The notes: a model not told the origin generated them from the letters alone. DNA of 35,430 bases from Sphingobacterium alimentarium (GCF_004342685.1 NZ_SMBZ01000041.1:1-35430); one strand, 5' to 3'. Shown: positions 17,356-26,503, counted from the first letter of the stretch. Program-made: numbers and translations.

Positions 17356-18426
17356 ATGAATAAGATTAAAATATTAGTTGTCGGTTGTGGAAATATGGGA
17401 GCATCCCATGCCAAAGCTTACCATGAATTTGAAGAATTTGAAATCGTTGGTTTAGTATCTCGCGGAGACAGCAAGAGCAAGCTACAGGAGGAATTGGGAT
17501 CTAACTATCCTTTGTTTGATGAATATGAAACTGCGCTTAATGAGGCACAACCAGACGCTGTCTGTATTTCGACTTATCCGGAAACCCATGAATCTTATGC
17601 CATCCAAGCATTTGAAGCGGGAGCGCATGTTTTTATAGAAAAGCCGGTTGCCGACACTGTTCTAGGGGCGCAACGAGTTATTGAAGCCGCACATAAAGCC
17701 AACAAAAAACTCGTTGTTGGATATATTTTGAGACATCATCCATCTTGGATGAAGTTTATAGAGAAAGGTAGAACGCTGGGTACACCTTTGGTTTTTAGAA
17801 TGAATTTAAATCAACAAAGTCAAGGATACATGTGGGATGTTCATCGTAACTTAATGAAAAGTTTAAGTCCTATTGTAGACTGTGGTGTACATTATATAGA
17901 TGTGATGTGTCAGATGACTGATGCTACTCCGATTTCTGTATCCGCTATCGGGGCGCGATTGACCGATGATATCCCTTCAGACAATTATAATTATGGACAG
18001 TTGCAAATTCGTTTTGATGATGGTTCTGTCGGTTGGTACGAAGCAGGCTGGGGGCCGATGATGAGCCAAACAGCTTTTTTTGTTAAAGATGTGATCGGTC
18101 CTAAAGGTTCTGTATCTATCGTGGCGAATGAAGCTTCTAAAGATGGTAAATCTGACTCTGTCGAAGCTCATACCAAGACGGAATCTATTCGTGTTCATCA
18201 TGCTTCCATTGACGCGCAAAATAAATTTAACCAGGAGGATGAATGGATTAATGTCGCAGATGAACCGGATCATCAAGAACTTTGTAATCGCGAACAACGC
18301 TTTTTCTATAATGCTATCGCTCAGGATTGGGATCTCTCCAAATCCATGGATGATGCGTTGAATAGTTTGAAAATTGCCTTAGCCTGTGACGAAAGTGTGA
18401 AAACGGGGGGTATCGTGAAATTATAA
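17356..18426 (+). CDS. Gfo/Idh/MocA family NAD(P)-dependent oxidoreductase
   Basis: A 356-residue cytosolic dehydrogenase. The Rossmann fold opens VVGCGNMGASHAKAY (GxGxxG, residues about 9-16). The EKPVA motif with its Lys is at about residue 95, and DCGVHYIDVM supplies the conserved Asp and His of the sugar-binding domain. Family members oxidise or epimerise sugars, inositols or similar; nothing nearby gives the substrate. Upstream, TTTG at 17303-17306 lies 19 nt before TACTTGCC, a half match to the Bacteroidota promoter. It is the last intact core gene before the repeat block. Confidence 0.92.
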   Translation: MNKIKILVVGCGNMGASHAKAYHEFEEFEIVGLVSRGDSKSKLQEELGSNYPLFDEYETALNEAQPDAVCISTYPETHESYAIQAFEAGAHVFIEKPVADTVLGAQRVIEAAHKANKKLVVGYILRHHPSWMKFIEKGRTLGTPLVFRMNLNQQSQGYMWDVHRNLMKSLSPIVDCGVHYIDVMCQMTDATPISVSAIGARLTDDIPSDNYNYGQLQIRFDDGSVGWYEAGWGPMMSQTAFFVKDVIGPKGSVSIVANEASKDGKSDSVEAHTKTESIRVHHASIDAQNKFNQEDEWINVADEPDHQELCNREQRFFYNAIAQDWDLSKSMDDALNSLKIALACDESVKTGGIVKL

Positions 18427-18678
18427 AGGACGATGTTTTGTGGTTTTTGCTCGAGCCGCGAATGGCTCTTCATTTTTGTCTTGACACAAAAACGAAGCAA
18501 AAAAGTCAAGACTGCATTCTTTTATGCTATTCTTTCTTTCAAATCCTAAACAAAATTAAACTAGCTACGCTCAAACAGAATTTTGTTTTTAACGGATTTG
18601 ATTCAAAAGAATCACGCAGCCAGAATGCTAGGTCGATTTTCAGGCAGTGCGAATAAACATTGGAATTGTGGAACAAGC

Positions 18679-18800
18679 CTTCCTATACCTAAAATGTCGC
18701 CTTACAAAATTTCACGAAATTGTAGGAATGGGAAACCATAGTTGTGAAATTTTTCAGCGACACAGTTTGCTTTCTTTTGCCAAGACAAAAGAAAGATGCC
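18679..18800. repeat. 122-nt direct repeat, copy 1
   Basis: Matches 19143-19265 at all but a handful of positions by eye. It contains an inverted repeat, AAATTTCACGAAATT, a second one around GTGAAATTTTTCAGCGAC, and a perfect 10-bp palindrome arm pair CTTTCTTTTG/CAAAAGAAAG. Confidence 0.85.
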
Positions 18801-19142
18801 TGTCGGGCATAGAGGATAGTATTTTGTAGTTTTCGCTCTAGCCGCGAGAGATTCACCTCTATGCCGGTGAGGCATAATAGTTTTTCATCAACTATTTGAT
18901 TTTCTATGGCATTTAAGAAACCTCTTTGAGGGTTTTTCTTGATAAAAAAGTATTCAAAAAATCAAGACTTGGACGGCACTTAGCTAAATCTATTTCAAAA
19001 TCCTTAAACGTCTCGGAGCCATTTGGCTTCGGTGCATTTCGTCGATCCGTTCTTTACAGGATTTCTTATAGCTTTTTAACGCTGTACCGTCCTAGGTCGT
19101 TGTGTAAGATGGTACAAGAAAAATAGTGATTGGTGGAAATAT

Positions 19143-19265
19143 CTTCCAATACCGAAAATGTCGCCTTACAAAATTTCACGAAATTGTAGGAATGGGAATC
19201 CATAGTTGTGAAATTTTTCAGCGACGCGGTTTTGCTTTCTTTTGCCAAGACACAAGAAAGATGCC
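19143..19265. repeat. 122-nt direct repeat, copy 2
   Basis: Second copy of the module at 18679-18800, in the same orientation, 464 nt further on. Differences include GAATCC for GAAACC, GCGGTTTTG for ACAGTTTG and CACAAG for CAAAAG, the last spoiling one base of the palindrome. Confidence 0.85.
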
Positions 19266-19393
19266 CGTCCGGGATAGAGGACAAATAGAAAGCAATACTC
19301 TGGCCTTAAGGACAATGTTTTGTAGCCGTTAGAAGGTGTGTTTATTTATGACTATTAATGCAAGAGAGGAGAGTATAAAAGGTATAAAACAAA

Positions 19394-19420
19394 AAAAGCT
19401 CGACAAACTGTCGAGCTTTT
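19394..19420 (-). terminator. Strong hairpin terminator without an assigned gene
   Basis: A perfect 12-bp stem (19394-19405 with 19409-19420) and a three-base loop. Seven T follow on the minus strand and only four on the plus strand, so it acts best on minus-strand transcripts. No intact minus-strand gene lies upstream; a second hairpin with an 8-bp stem (19448-19455 with 19460-19467) is 28 nt away. The two could belong to a small RNA. Confidence 0.65.
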
Positions 19421-19908
19421 GGTACAGGGGAGTTTAAATATGTTGACCTTCGTAGATGACTACGAAGATATTTTGTACTCTAAAGATTTGATCAATTAAT
19501 TTTATCTATTTTGTTGATGGTAATTTGAATGAATTCCATTTTTTTAAATGATCACTTTCCAGTTTAGTGCCCGTCAATGAACAATTATCGAAACATTTTC
19601 TGGAGGATTTGAAGGTTTTAGAAGAATTGTTTGATGATCTAGGTCATTGAAATATGATCGCATGCTCACTTAATATTCTCGTAAAATAAAAGAGTAGTTT
19701 TTATTCCCTACAAATATTCTTAAAAAAATATACCAAGCTAATTAGTAGTTTGTTTCGGCTATTTAAAGCTGTTTCCCATTTTTTATTTGAAGTATGCAAA
19801 CCTATAAAGTATTGCTTGTAATTTTTAAAGGGTATATAAACGGTTCCCTGAACCGCCCTTGACAAATTGCAATCCTTTATTTAACGGTGCAAATTCAAAT
19901 TAGGAAAA

Positions 19909-20127
19909 ATGGAAAACTTGATAAATCTAAAAACTGAAATGACAAAACGTGAATTAACAGCAGCTAAATCGCAGCTTACTCGTGAGATCAAAACCTACAT
20001 TAACGAAATTGAATGGATCACAAGAGATGATAATAATGGTAAACCAATATCAACCTTGTATCATGGTAAACCTAGAGAACCACAATTAACCATCAGGTAT
20101 GCGCCATATTGTTTTGTCAATGCATAG
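19909..20127 (+). pseudogene. 5' fragment of an unrecognised gene
   Basis: From ATG 19909 the frame encodes about 60 residues of a charged, probably helical protein (MTKRELTAAKSQLTREIKTY...). I do not recognise it. At about 20088 the coding sense ends: the bases beyond are the antisense of the oxoamine synthase fragment, and the remaining 13 codons (TIRYAPYC...) are an accident. The original 3' part is missing. The frame could also be a complete small protein with a shifted end, but the exact abutment with another truncated gene argues for a deletion scar. Confidence 0.4.
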
Positions 20128-20784
20128 ATTTCATCCATATGAGCCAGGTCTCCATTTTGAGAATACACACCATCAATAATGACTAGCTTAGTTCTATACT
20201 TATCTTTCGCTTCAACTAGCTCACGTTCTAAATGAACAATGCTATTATGTGGGAATTTTTTGACGTTCGTATTGAGGAGTCCTTCATAGACACTTGCGTG
20301 TACCTCCATGTCCACAATAGCCAATCCTCTTGCTTCAGTAAAGAAAGTAAGGTTGAACTGTTGGCGGTATACCTGTTGTAAAAACTATACTCGAACCTTC
20401 TGGTCTATTGAAAAATTTGCATAATTTTTTTTCAAGTTCAATGTGGTATTCGTGATGCCCGCCAATAAGTGGTGATGCACCTGCGCCAGTACCGTATTTA
20501 TTTATTCCATCAATTGCAGCTTGCTTAACTTTTGGATGCTGTGTGAAATTAAGGTAGTCATTAGAAACTAATCCGACACAGTCAATAGATTTTTTTAGAA
20601 ATGGAGCCGATACATTTACTATAGGTCCACAACCTTTGGTTTGAAACCTAAAGTTTATTTTATTATTTTTCTCCATATAGTGAATATACTCGTTGAAATA
20701 ACTAGCTGTATCCATCATATCATATTGCGTAATATTCTCAAATTCTTTAAAACTTGCTGTATCAAAGTTTATTGGTTGATTCAT
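20061..20784 (-). pseudogene. Broken alpha-oxoamine synthase-like PLP enzyme
   Basis: The family joins an amino acid to an acyl-CoA with loss of CO2 (AONS, KBL, serine palmitoyltransferase). Residues 1-140 from ATG 20784 show GLVSNDYLNFTQHPKV and YGTGAGASPLIGGHHEYHIELE, the family's N-terminal signature. Around 20375 and 20330 the frame shifts twice. Restoring one T at each place (GGT-TAT and GAT-TTG) yields GYTANSSTLLSLLKQED then LAIVDMEVHASVYEG, a perfect family sequence. The remaining part ends at YLMV near 20088, just where the DDAHG motif should follow; the PLP-lysine region and C-terminal domain are absent. So the gene is both frameshifted and truncated and cannot make active enzyme. 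It is transcribed away from the C39/VKOR gene. Confidence 0.88.
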
Positions 20785-20914
20785 AATTAAGATTTTGGTT
20801 AGTATTTATGTCCAATAATAGGAAGAAAAAAATATATTAAAAAATTTCTCTTTATTTATTTTTTTTGCATATCATTGAGAAAATTATAAACTGAAACCTC
20901 ATTAGTCTTTTAAT

Positions 20915-22535
20915 ATGATAAAGCATTTTTTTAACAAAAGAGTGTCTTATATTGAAAATGTCATTAATTATTTTTTGACACTTCATTCTATTAAGCATAC
21001 TTCGGCCCATCTACAAGAATCTATCGATAGTCATGTGGAGAGTCCATCCATGCTTTCTGTCAAAGATGTTTTATTTGAATACGGTATAGAGTCTGCTGCA
21101 GTCCGTAAAGGAAGCTATACATATGAAGATTTTGAAACACCTTTCATTTGTTCTATTCAAGAAGAAGACTGGGGTCAGTCTGCTTTTACAGTTGTTACAG
21201 CAAATGAAGGAGGTGAGATAAGTTATCTTGATCCGGTAATAAAATTATAACAGTTCCTTTGTCTGGTTTTGAGAAAATGGATAAACAAATTATTTTGCTT
21301 TTGGATGCGGAGCATAAGAAAGATGAGCTTGACTACATGCAAAATACAGCAAAAGAACAGACCCAAGCTATTATTTCTCGAATTCCAGTCTACGCTTTTA
21401 TAGGAGTAGTCTTAACCACTTTGGGATTGATGTTTTTCTCTTATGCATCTTTACATTGGATTTCACCATTCTTTTTAATGACTTCGACAGTCGGTTTATT
21501 AATCTCTTTATTACTCGTTTGGCATGAAGTCGATGCACACAATTCGTTTATCAAAGAAGTATGTGGAGGTCAAGGACGAAAAATGAACTGTGATGCTGTG
21601 TTATCTTCTGCAGGTGCGGCATTTCTGGGGATTAGTTGGGCCGTTTGGGGATTTGCCTATTTTGCAAGCTTCTTATTATCGATATTACTTTTTTCTGAAC
21701 AGATTGCCTATGCATATCTATGGTCTATAGTTTCTATTGGAGCATTAATATATCTTCCATTCTCTATATATTATCAATCCAAAGTCATCAAACAATGGTG
21801 TCCGCTATGTCTTTCTGTTTTGGCTGTTATCTTAATCAATAGCATAGCTTCTACTTATTTTTTAAATAAAAGTAATATAGTCTTATTCGACTGGAAGTCA
21901 GTATTGCATGTTGTCGAAATTGGTTTTTTGTTTTTGTTCGTGACCTACTATGCTATACCGATGCTGAAACAGGCCAGAGAAAGTAAAAGCTATTCGAAAC
22001 GTTGGAAAAAGCTACGCTACAATCCCAATATTTTCGAAGCACTATTATCCAAAACCAATGTTGTTAGTGTTTCAGCAGATGGGTTAGGGGTTATTGTGGG
22101 AAATCCTGATGCGAAAAATGAAATTATTAAAGTATGTAATCCCTATTGTGGACCCTGTGCAAAAGCACATCCAGAGTTAGAACATATTGTTAAGAATAAT
22201 AAAGACGTAAAAGTTTGTTTATTTTCACGGCCTCAGGTGAGGAAGAGGACATCAAGACAGCTCCAGTAACTCATTTATTAGCAATTCAATCCAAAGGAGA
22301 TCTGAAAATGACTACAAAAGCGCTTGATGATTGGTATCTGGCAGATAAAAAAGATTATCAAGTTTTTTCAGAAAAGTATCCAATGAATGGAGAGTTAAAA
22401 GAACAAAAGGATAAAATTATCGCTATGCGTAACTGGTGTGATGTAATGAAGATTCGTGCAACACCTACTATTTATGTAAATGGACAAGAATTACCAGATA
22501 GCTATCGTATCTCTGAATTAAAAAATTTTTTCTAA
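20915..22535 (+). pseudogene. C39-like / VKOR / thioredoxin fusion, two frameshifts
   Basis: A membrane oxidase related to disulfide formation, now in three frames. The span of 1621 nt plus two missing bases equals 541 codons, a 540-residue protein. Part 1 (residues 1-109) is a C39-peptidase-like domain. Part 2 is a vitamin K epoxide reductase domain with five or six membrane helices, loop Cys217 and Cys226, and active-site CPLC (296-299). Part 3 is a thioredoxin domain with CGPC (412-415) and a cis-proline segment ATPTIYVNG. The first shift, near 21238, is cured by one A (DPV-NKIITVPLSGFE); the second, near 22217, by one base (KV-x-FIFTASGEEED). All Cys pairs are kept. Likely original role: oxidising Cys of the exported peptide encoded downstream. 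Confidence 0.88.
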
Positions 22536-22663
22536 TTAGTAAAAATATGCCCGAGCCAGTTCGAAATGTCATCAGGCAAAGAGAGCTCAACCTCTCTCTT
22601 GTAATTAACCAAGTAATCAGAGTGAGCAGATTACAAATTTAAACAATTTTAAACTTAGAGATC

Positions 22664-22923
22664 ATGAAAAAGATTTCATTAAAAACTTAAACTTAACAGA
22701 GGTAGATCAATTATCTCGTGAACAATTGAAAAACTTATTTGGAGGCTGGAGCAGTACCACAGGAGAAACTTCTGGAGAAACAAATCCGCATCCTTGTGAA
22801 GGCTTAGGAGACAGAACTGTATGTTGCTCAGTTACAGGAGCAACAGGTACGTGTACCGATTTATATGGTAATTGTGGAGGTACGATAGTATCGACAGAAG
22901 ACGACAGATGTCCTAAGTCGTAA
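22664..22923 (+). pseudogene. Double-glycine-leader Cys-rich peptide precursor, frameshifted
   Basis: From ATG 22664 the frame reads MKKISLK then stops, because a run of A at 22680-22685 has five A where six are needed. With one A restored it encodes 86 residues: a leader (1-28) of the form MKKISLKNLNLTEV...LSREQLKNLFGG, ending in the Gly-Gly processing site, and a 58-residue core. The core has Cys at 45, 54, 55, 64, 71 and 83, so three disulfides are possible, and starts with a Ser/Thr/Gly-rich stretch. Leaders of this kind direct peptides to C39-type ABC exporters in Bacteroidota. The neighbouring VKOR/thioredoxin fusion suits disulfide formation. A hairpin follows the stop codon. As it stands no full precursor can be made. 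Confidence 0.85.
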
Positions 22924-22944
22924 TTTGTTATTACAAAATAATGA

Positions 22945-22975
22945 CCAAACAATAATCGGATAGATTATTGTTTGG
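22945..22975 (+). terminator. Hairpin after the peptide precursor
   Basis: A perfect 13-bp stem (CCAAACAATAATC and its complement) with a five-base loop, followed by TTTAAAAATT. The short T-run suggests partial termination, which would let GLPGLI and barrel genes be read at a lower level than the precursor. Confidence 0.7.
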
Positions 22976-23006
22976 TTTAAAAATTCCATTTATATATTAA
23001 TTTCTT

Positions 23007-23858
23007 ATGTTTAGAATATTCTTTGTTATTGCCTTATGTATTTCTATTAAAATGAATTCTTTTGGTCAAAAAAAAGGAGTTCAGAATTTTATTAAGATAA
23101 TCTATAAAATGAGCTATCAATTAGATAGTCTTAATAATACAGATTCAAAAATCGAGTTAATGGAGTTGTTGTATAATGATTCTATATCTATATTTCAGTC
23201 TGTGGGAATAGGTATGATTGACTCCATGAATTACGAAGGGCAAAAACATAATCCTAATTACAATGTCCGCAATGAAAAAAAATATGCAACAATACCAAGG
23301 CCTAAAGTTCATTATGTAATAAATAGATTAGATAACGTAATTGACGTATTCGATACCTATAAGTATGGTGGATTAAGATCGGATGGATATCAGCATTACA
23401 TGGAGCGCATGGAGTTAGATTGGAATATGACAAGGAAGACGGATACGTTACTAGGCTATTTTGTTCAGCAGGCTTTTCTCCAATTTGGTGGTAGAGAATG
23501 GGAATGTTGGTTTGCGCCCTCCATTCCTATTAGTGCTGGTCCTTATAAGTTTTATGGTCTTCCAGGATTGATTATAAAGATAAAAGACAAAACTAACAGT
23601 TGGGAGTTTTCAATTAATTCTATCGAAAATGATGTTTATAGAGCTGTCTTTGATAAAAGTAAAGCGATTCCAAATATTACAAAAACAGATAAGATGAGCT
23701 TCTTTCAGAGTCGAAACCATTATCTCCAAAATAGAACAATTATTGATGAACAGAATGGGGATATAATTATATTATCATCAGAATCTAGAAAAGAGTTAAT
23801 TAAAAAAGATAAAGTATTTACAGCAAAGAATAATAACTGGATTGAATTATTTCCTTAA
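23007..23858 (+). CDS. GLPGLI family protein
   Basis: A 283-residue exported protein with a signal peptide (about residues 1-20, ending NSFGQ). It has the family's defining motif, KFYGLPGLI, at residues 181-189, preceded by WECWFAPSIPISAGPY and followed by a charged strand. The family is restricted to Bacteroidota and has no settled biochemical role; it is commonly next to TonB-type barrel proteins and small double-glycine-leader peptides, as here. The frame is open and eight bases precede the barrel gene, so they form one unit. Unlike its upstream neighbours it shows no frameshift. Confidence 0.9.
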   Translation: MFRIFFVIALCISIKMNSFGQKKGVQNFIKIIYKMSYQLDSLNNTDSKIELMELLYNDSISIFQSVGIGMIDSMNYEGQKHNPNYNVRNEKKYATIPRPKVHYVINRLDNVIDVFDTYKYGGLRSDGYQHYMERMELDWNMTRKTDTLLGYFVQQAFLQFGGREWECWFAPSIPISAGPYKFYGLPGLIIKIKDKTNSWEFSINSIENDVYRAVFDKSKAIPNITKTDKMSFFQSRNHYLQNRTIIDEQNGDIIILSSESRKELIKKDKVFTAKNNNWIELFP

Positions 23859-23866
23859 ACCATATT

Positions 23867-26503
23867 ATGAGGTTTTTTGTGTTTGTAATGCTATTATTGA
23901 GTCAAATTGCCTTAGCTCAAACTAAGATTTCGGGTAAATTGGTTGATGATCTCAATAAGCCTATTTCGAATGTATCGGTGACGTACAAAAAGGTAGGTGA
24001 CGTTGCATTATTGGGTTTTGGTAGATCGGATAATAATGGCTTATATAGTTTGTCGGTGAAAGTGATGGATGTAGATAGTGTACAATTGGATTTTCAACAT
24101 ATGAATTATGCGAAGAAGTCTGTGGTCGTAGCTAATCGTACAGCTAATTATTCCTATCAATTGGTACAACAAGCGCGCGAAATAGGAGAGGTAAAAGTAG
24201 GTAATATGCCAATCTACAAGCGCAAAGATACGATCAATTATGATGTGAATGCTTTTACCTCTAAGCAAGATCGTGTGATTGCTGATATTATCAAAAAATT
24301 GCCAGGTATTGAGATGCGAGGTGATCAAATTCTTTACCAAGGCAAACCTATACAAAAGTATATGGTCGACAACCTCGATCTGATGGAAGGTCGGTATGGA
24401 TTGATTAATAACAATCTTCCAGCAGATGCGGTTAAGAAAGTACAAGTGGTCGAAAATGACCAACCTATTAAAATACTGGACTCATTAGTTTTTTCGGATC
24501 GCGCTTCTTTGAATTTGGAGCTCAAGAAATTTACGACTACAGGCACCGGAAAAGTAGGCGTCGGCTATCAGCCAGTTCTTTGGGATTTGAATTTGACGCC
24601 GATGACTTTTGGCAAAACCTTTCAAATGGTGAATTCTTTACAAACCAACAATACAGGCTATGATGCTTCGAAAGATTTGCGTGCATTTTATACGGGAGGA
24701 ATGTTTTTCGGGACACGAGCGACTATTTCTAATGGAGAATCATTTCTAGCGGTAAGGAATGTGTCAAGTCCAAGTTTTGATGAGAAAAAGTGGTTGGACA
24801 ATAAAATATTTTTATTTAGCACGAATACGCTACAAAAGTTCAAAAGCGGTGTAGAGCTAAAGGGTAATTTGTCGTATTATCACGACACACGCAAAAGAGA
24901 GGGGTTTACAGCTACGCAATATTTTACAACGGACGAAATTATCTACAGTAGCGAGCATATCAATAACAATTATCGAAATCAAGTATTTGATGTAGGACTA
25001 CTTCTCGAAAAGAATGAAAAGAATATTTTTTTAAGAAATAGTACTAAGTTTCAGAAAAAGTGGAATAAAGACTTAGGGAACTTATTTTTTAACAATATCG
25101 AAGAAATAGGTCAAGATAAAAGGTATACAGATGAAGCTTTTATGAATAACCTATCCATGGCTCGGTTTATTGGTAAGCAATTGGTCAATATCAATTCAAC
25201 AATAACGTATAATAAAACACCACAACAATTAGTGGTCAATCCAGGTCAGTTTGAGGATTTATTAAACGAAGGAAATCCGTATGAACAAATGTCGCAACAG
25301 GTGCTATTCAAAAAGATATCTGTAGACAATAGTTTGGGTTTCACGCGTAAAGTAAAATATTGGACGATCACACCAACTCTAGAACTAAACTATGATAATA
25401 ATAAATTGAATACTGCTGTAGAAATTGCGAATAATGGTCAACAAAAGATATTAGGTCAAGACTATATCAATGATATGGATAATTCGCAGTTGAATCTTGC
25501 TTTGATCATGCGAATAGGCTGGGAGAAAGCAAAGTGGAAGTTCAATATCCAAACACCTTATCGTGCATACTACTTTAACGTTCTTCAGCAAGGCGTGAAA
25601 ACATTAGATAATGAGCTGAAAAATACGTTTAATCCTTCTGCCAGTCTGACTTATCTGATGAATTCGAATAATGAATTTTCCAGTTCTTTGTCCGCGGGTA
25701 ATTCTTATGGGGGATTAAATAATTTTTACAATGGCTATATCATTAGCCAATACCGAAATATGCAACGCTATGATGCACGTTTATTGCGAACAGATAATCG
25801 ATCTGCTTCTGTCGGATATAATTATAAAAATACATTGAAAGCCAATTTTGCCAATTTTCGTTATAGTTATTCGGAAGGCGAGCGTGATTATATATTTAGT
25901 AGTTCTATAGATGAATTGGGTAGAAGGACAACAACGATTGTAGATCAAGGTAGTCGTAATCTAAGTCACAACCTATCAGGAGGGGTATCTCATTTTTTTT
26001 CAAGTTTCAAAACCGTTGTGAAGTTGAATGCGTCGATCAACTGGTCTATTTCAGACTACTTACTGAATGGTGTACTGGATAAGCAGCGTGGGAGAGGTCA
26101 ATCCGGAAGTGTCGAGGTTATTAATAGTTTGTCAACCATTATTTCTGGTGATTACAAGACGACTTATGGTCGAAATAAGAATATTTTCTCTACCTCTGAA
26201 CAGCTGACAATATACAATAATCATTATTTGAATGTGGTATTTTATCCATCGGAAAAGCATTCGTTGATCGTTAGCAATTCCTTGTATACTAATAATATGA
26301 AAAGTCAAAAAGACCAATATTTTTTAGATTTAACGTATCGTTATAGGGTTGATAAATGGAAAACAGATATTGAGCTGAATGGTCAAAATTTATTAAACAA
26401 CAGTCAGTTTGTGCAGCAGTTTTCGAATACTATTGAGCTTGTTCAGTCCACATTCGAATTAAGACCAAGGCAGTTTGTAATTTCAACACGTTTTAAATTT
26501 TAG
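23867..26503 (+). CDS. Outer-membrane barrel protein with carboxypeptidase-like regulatory domain
   Basis: An 878-residue protein with a signal peptide (1-17, ending ALAQ), a carboxypeptidase-regulatory-like beta-sandwich (about 20-100; ISGKLVDDLNKPISNVSV... NGLYSLSV), a plug-like segment (about 110-200; DVNAFTSKQDRVIADIIKKLPGIE and LPADAVKKVQVVEN) and a long region rich in alternating aromatic residues, Asn and Ser, expected to form a TonB-dependent-type barrel. The C-terminus ends in Phe (STRFKF), as outer-membrane barrels do. These proteins usually pair with GLPGLI genes. Whether it imports, exports or anchors anything is unknown. The frame is fully open over 2.6 kb, in contrast to the disrupted genes on both sides. 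Confidence 0.88.
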   Translation: MRFFVFVMLLLSQIALAQTKISGKLVDDLNKPISNVSVTYKKVGDVALLGFGRSDNNGLYSLSVKVMDVDSVQLDFQHMNYAKKSVVVANRTANYSYQLVQQAREIGEVKVGNMPIYKRKDTINYDVNAFTSKQDRVIADIIKKLPGIEMRGDQILYQGKPIQKYMVDNLDLMEGRYGLINNNLPADAVKKVQVVENDQPIKILDSLVFSDRASLNLELKKFTTTGTGKVGVGYQPVLWDLNLTPMTFGKTFQMVNSLQTNNTGYDASKDLRAFYTGGMFFGTRATISNGESFLAVRNVSSPSFDEKKWLDNKIFLFSTNTLQKFKSGVELKGNLSYYHDTRKREGFTATQYFTTDEIIYSSEHINNNYRNQVFDVGLLLEKNEKNIFLRNSTKFQKKWNKDLGNLFFNNIEEIGQDKRYTDEAFMNNLSMARFIGKQLVNINSTITYNKTPQQLVVNPGQFEDLLNEGNPYEQMSQQVLFKKISVDNSLGFTRKVKYWTITPTLELNYDNNKLNTAVEIANNGQQKILGQDYINDMDNSQLNLALIMRIGWEKAKWKFNIQTPYRAYYFNVLQQGVKTLDNELKNTFNPSASLTYLMNSNNEFSSSLSAGNSYGGLNNFYNGYIISQYRNMQRYDARLLRTDNRSASVGYNYKNTLKANFANFRYSYSEGERDYIFSSSIDELGRRTTTIVDQGSRNLSHNLSGGVSHFFSSFKTVVKLNASINWSISDYLLNGVLDKQRGRGQSGSVEVINSLSTIISGDYKTTYGRNKNIFSTSEQLTIYNNHYLNVVFYPSEKHSLIVSNSLYTNNMKSQKDQYFLDLTYRYRVDKWKTDIELNGQNLLNNSQFVQQFSNTIELVQSTFELRPRQFVISTRFKF

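Larger units (their letters stand above)
18428..19330. repeat. Two-unit intergenic repeat block
   Basis: About 0.9 kb without a credible gene. The same opening module (GGACGATGTTTTGT... ending GCCGCGA) occurs at 18428-18461, at 18813-18847 and in part at 19309-19330, which marks two full units and the start of a third. Each unit has a cttgaxaaaaaag...aaaatcaaga palindrome-like segment and ends with a 122-nt module described separately. Short frames here are spurious. Such mosaics of short palindromes occur between genes in many Sphingobacteriaceae and Flavobacteria; their origin is unknown to me. Confidence 0.7.

Noticed and set aside
18438..19332. Short open frames in the repeat block
   Set aside because: They lie in repeated, palindrome-rich DNA, are not preserved between the two repeat units and show no family features.
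19421..19435. GGTACAGGGGAG as a partner attachment repeat of the tRNA-Leu 3' end
   Set aside because: Only a few bases match TACCTAGGGCGGG; too weak to be an att duplicate.
19492..19539. 15-codon minus-strand frame starting MEFIQITINK upstream of the orphan hairpins
   Set aside because: Too short and unsupported to call a gene; no aromatic or other biased codon run that would suggest a leader peptide.
20915..22923. Programmed frameshifting as explanation of the broken frames
   Set aside because: The shifts lack slippery heptamers with a following stem, occur at five unrelated places in three genes, and one destroys the leader of a small precursor.
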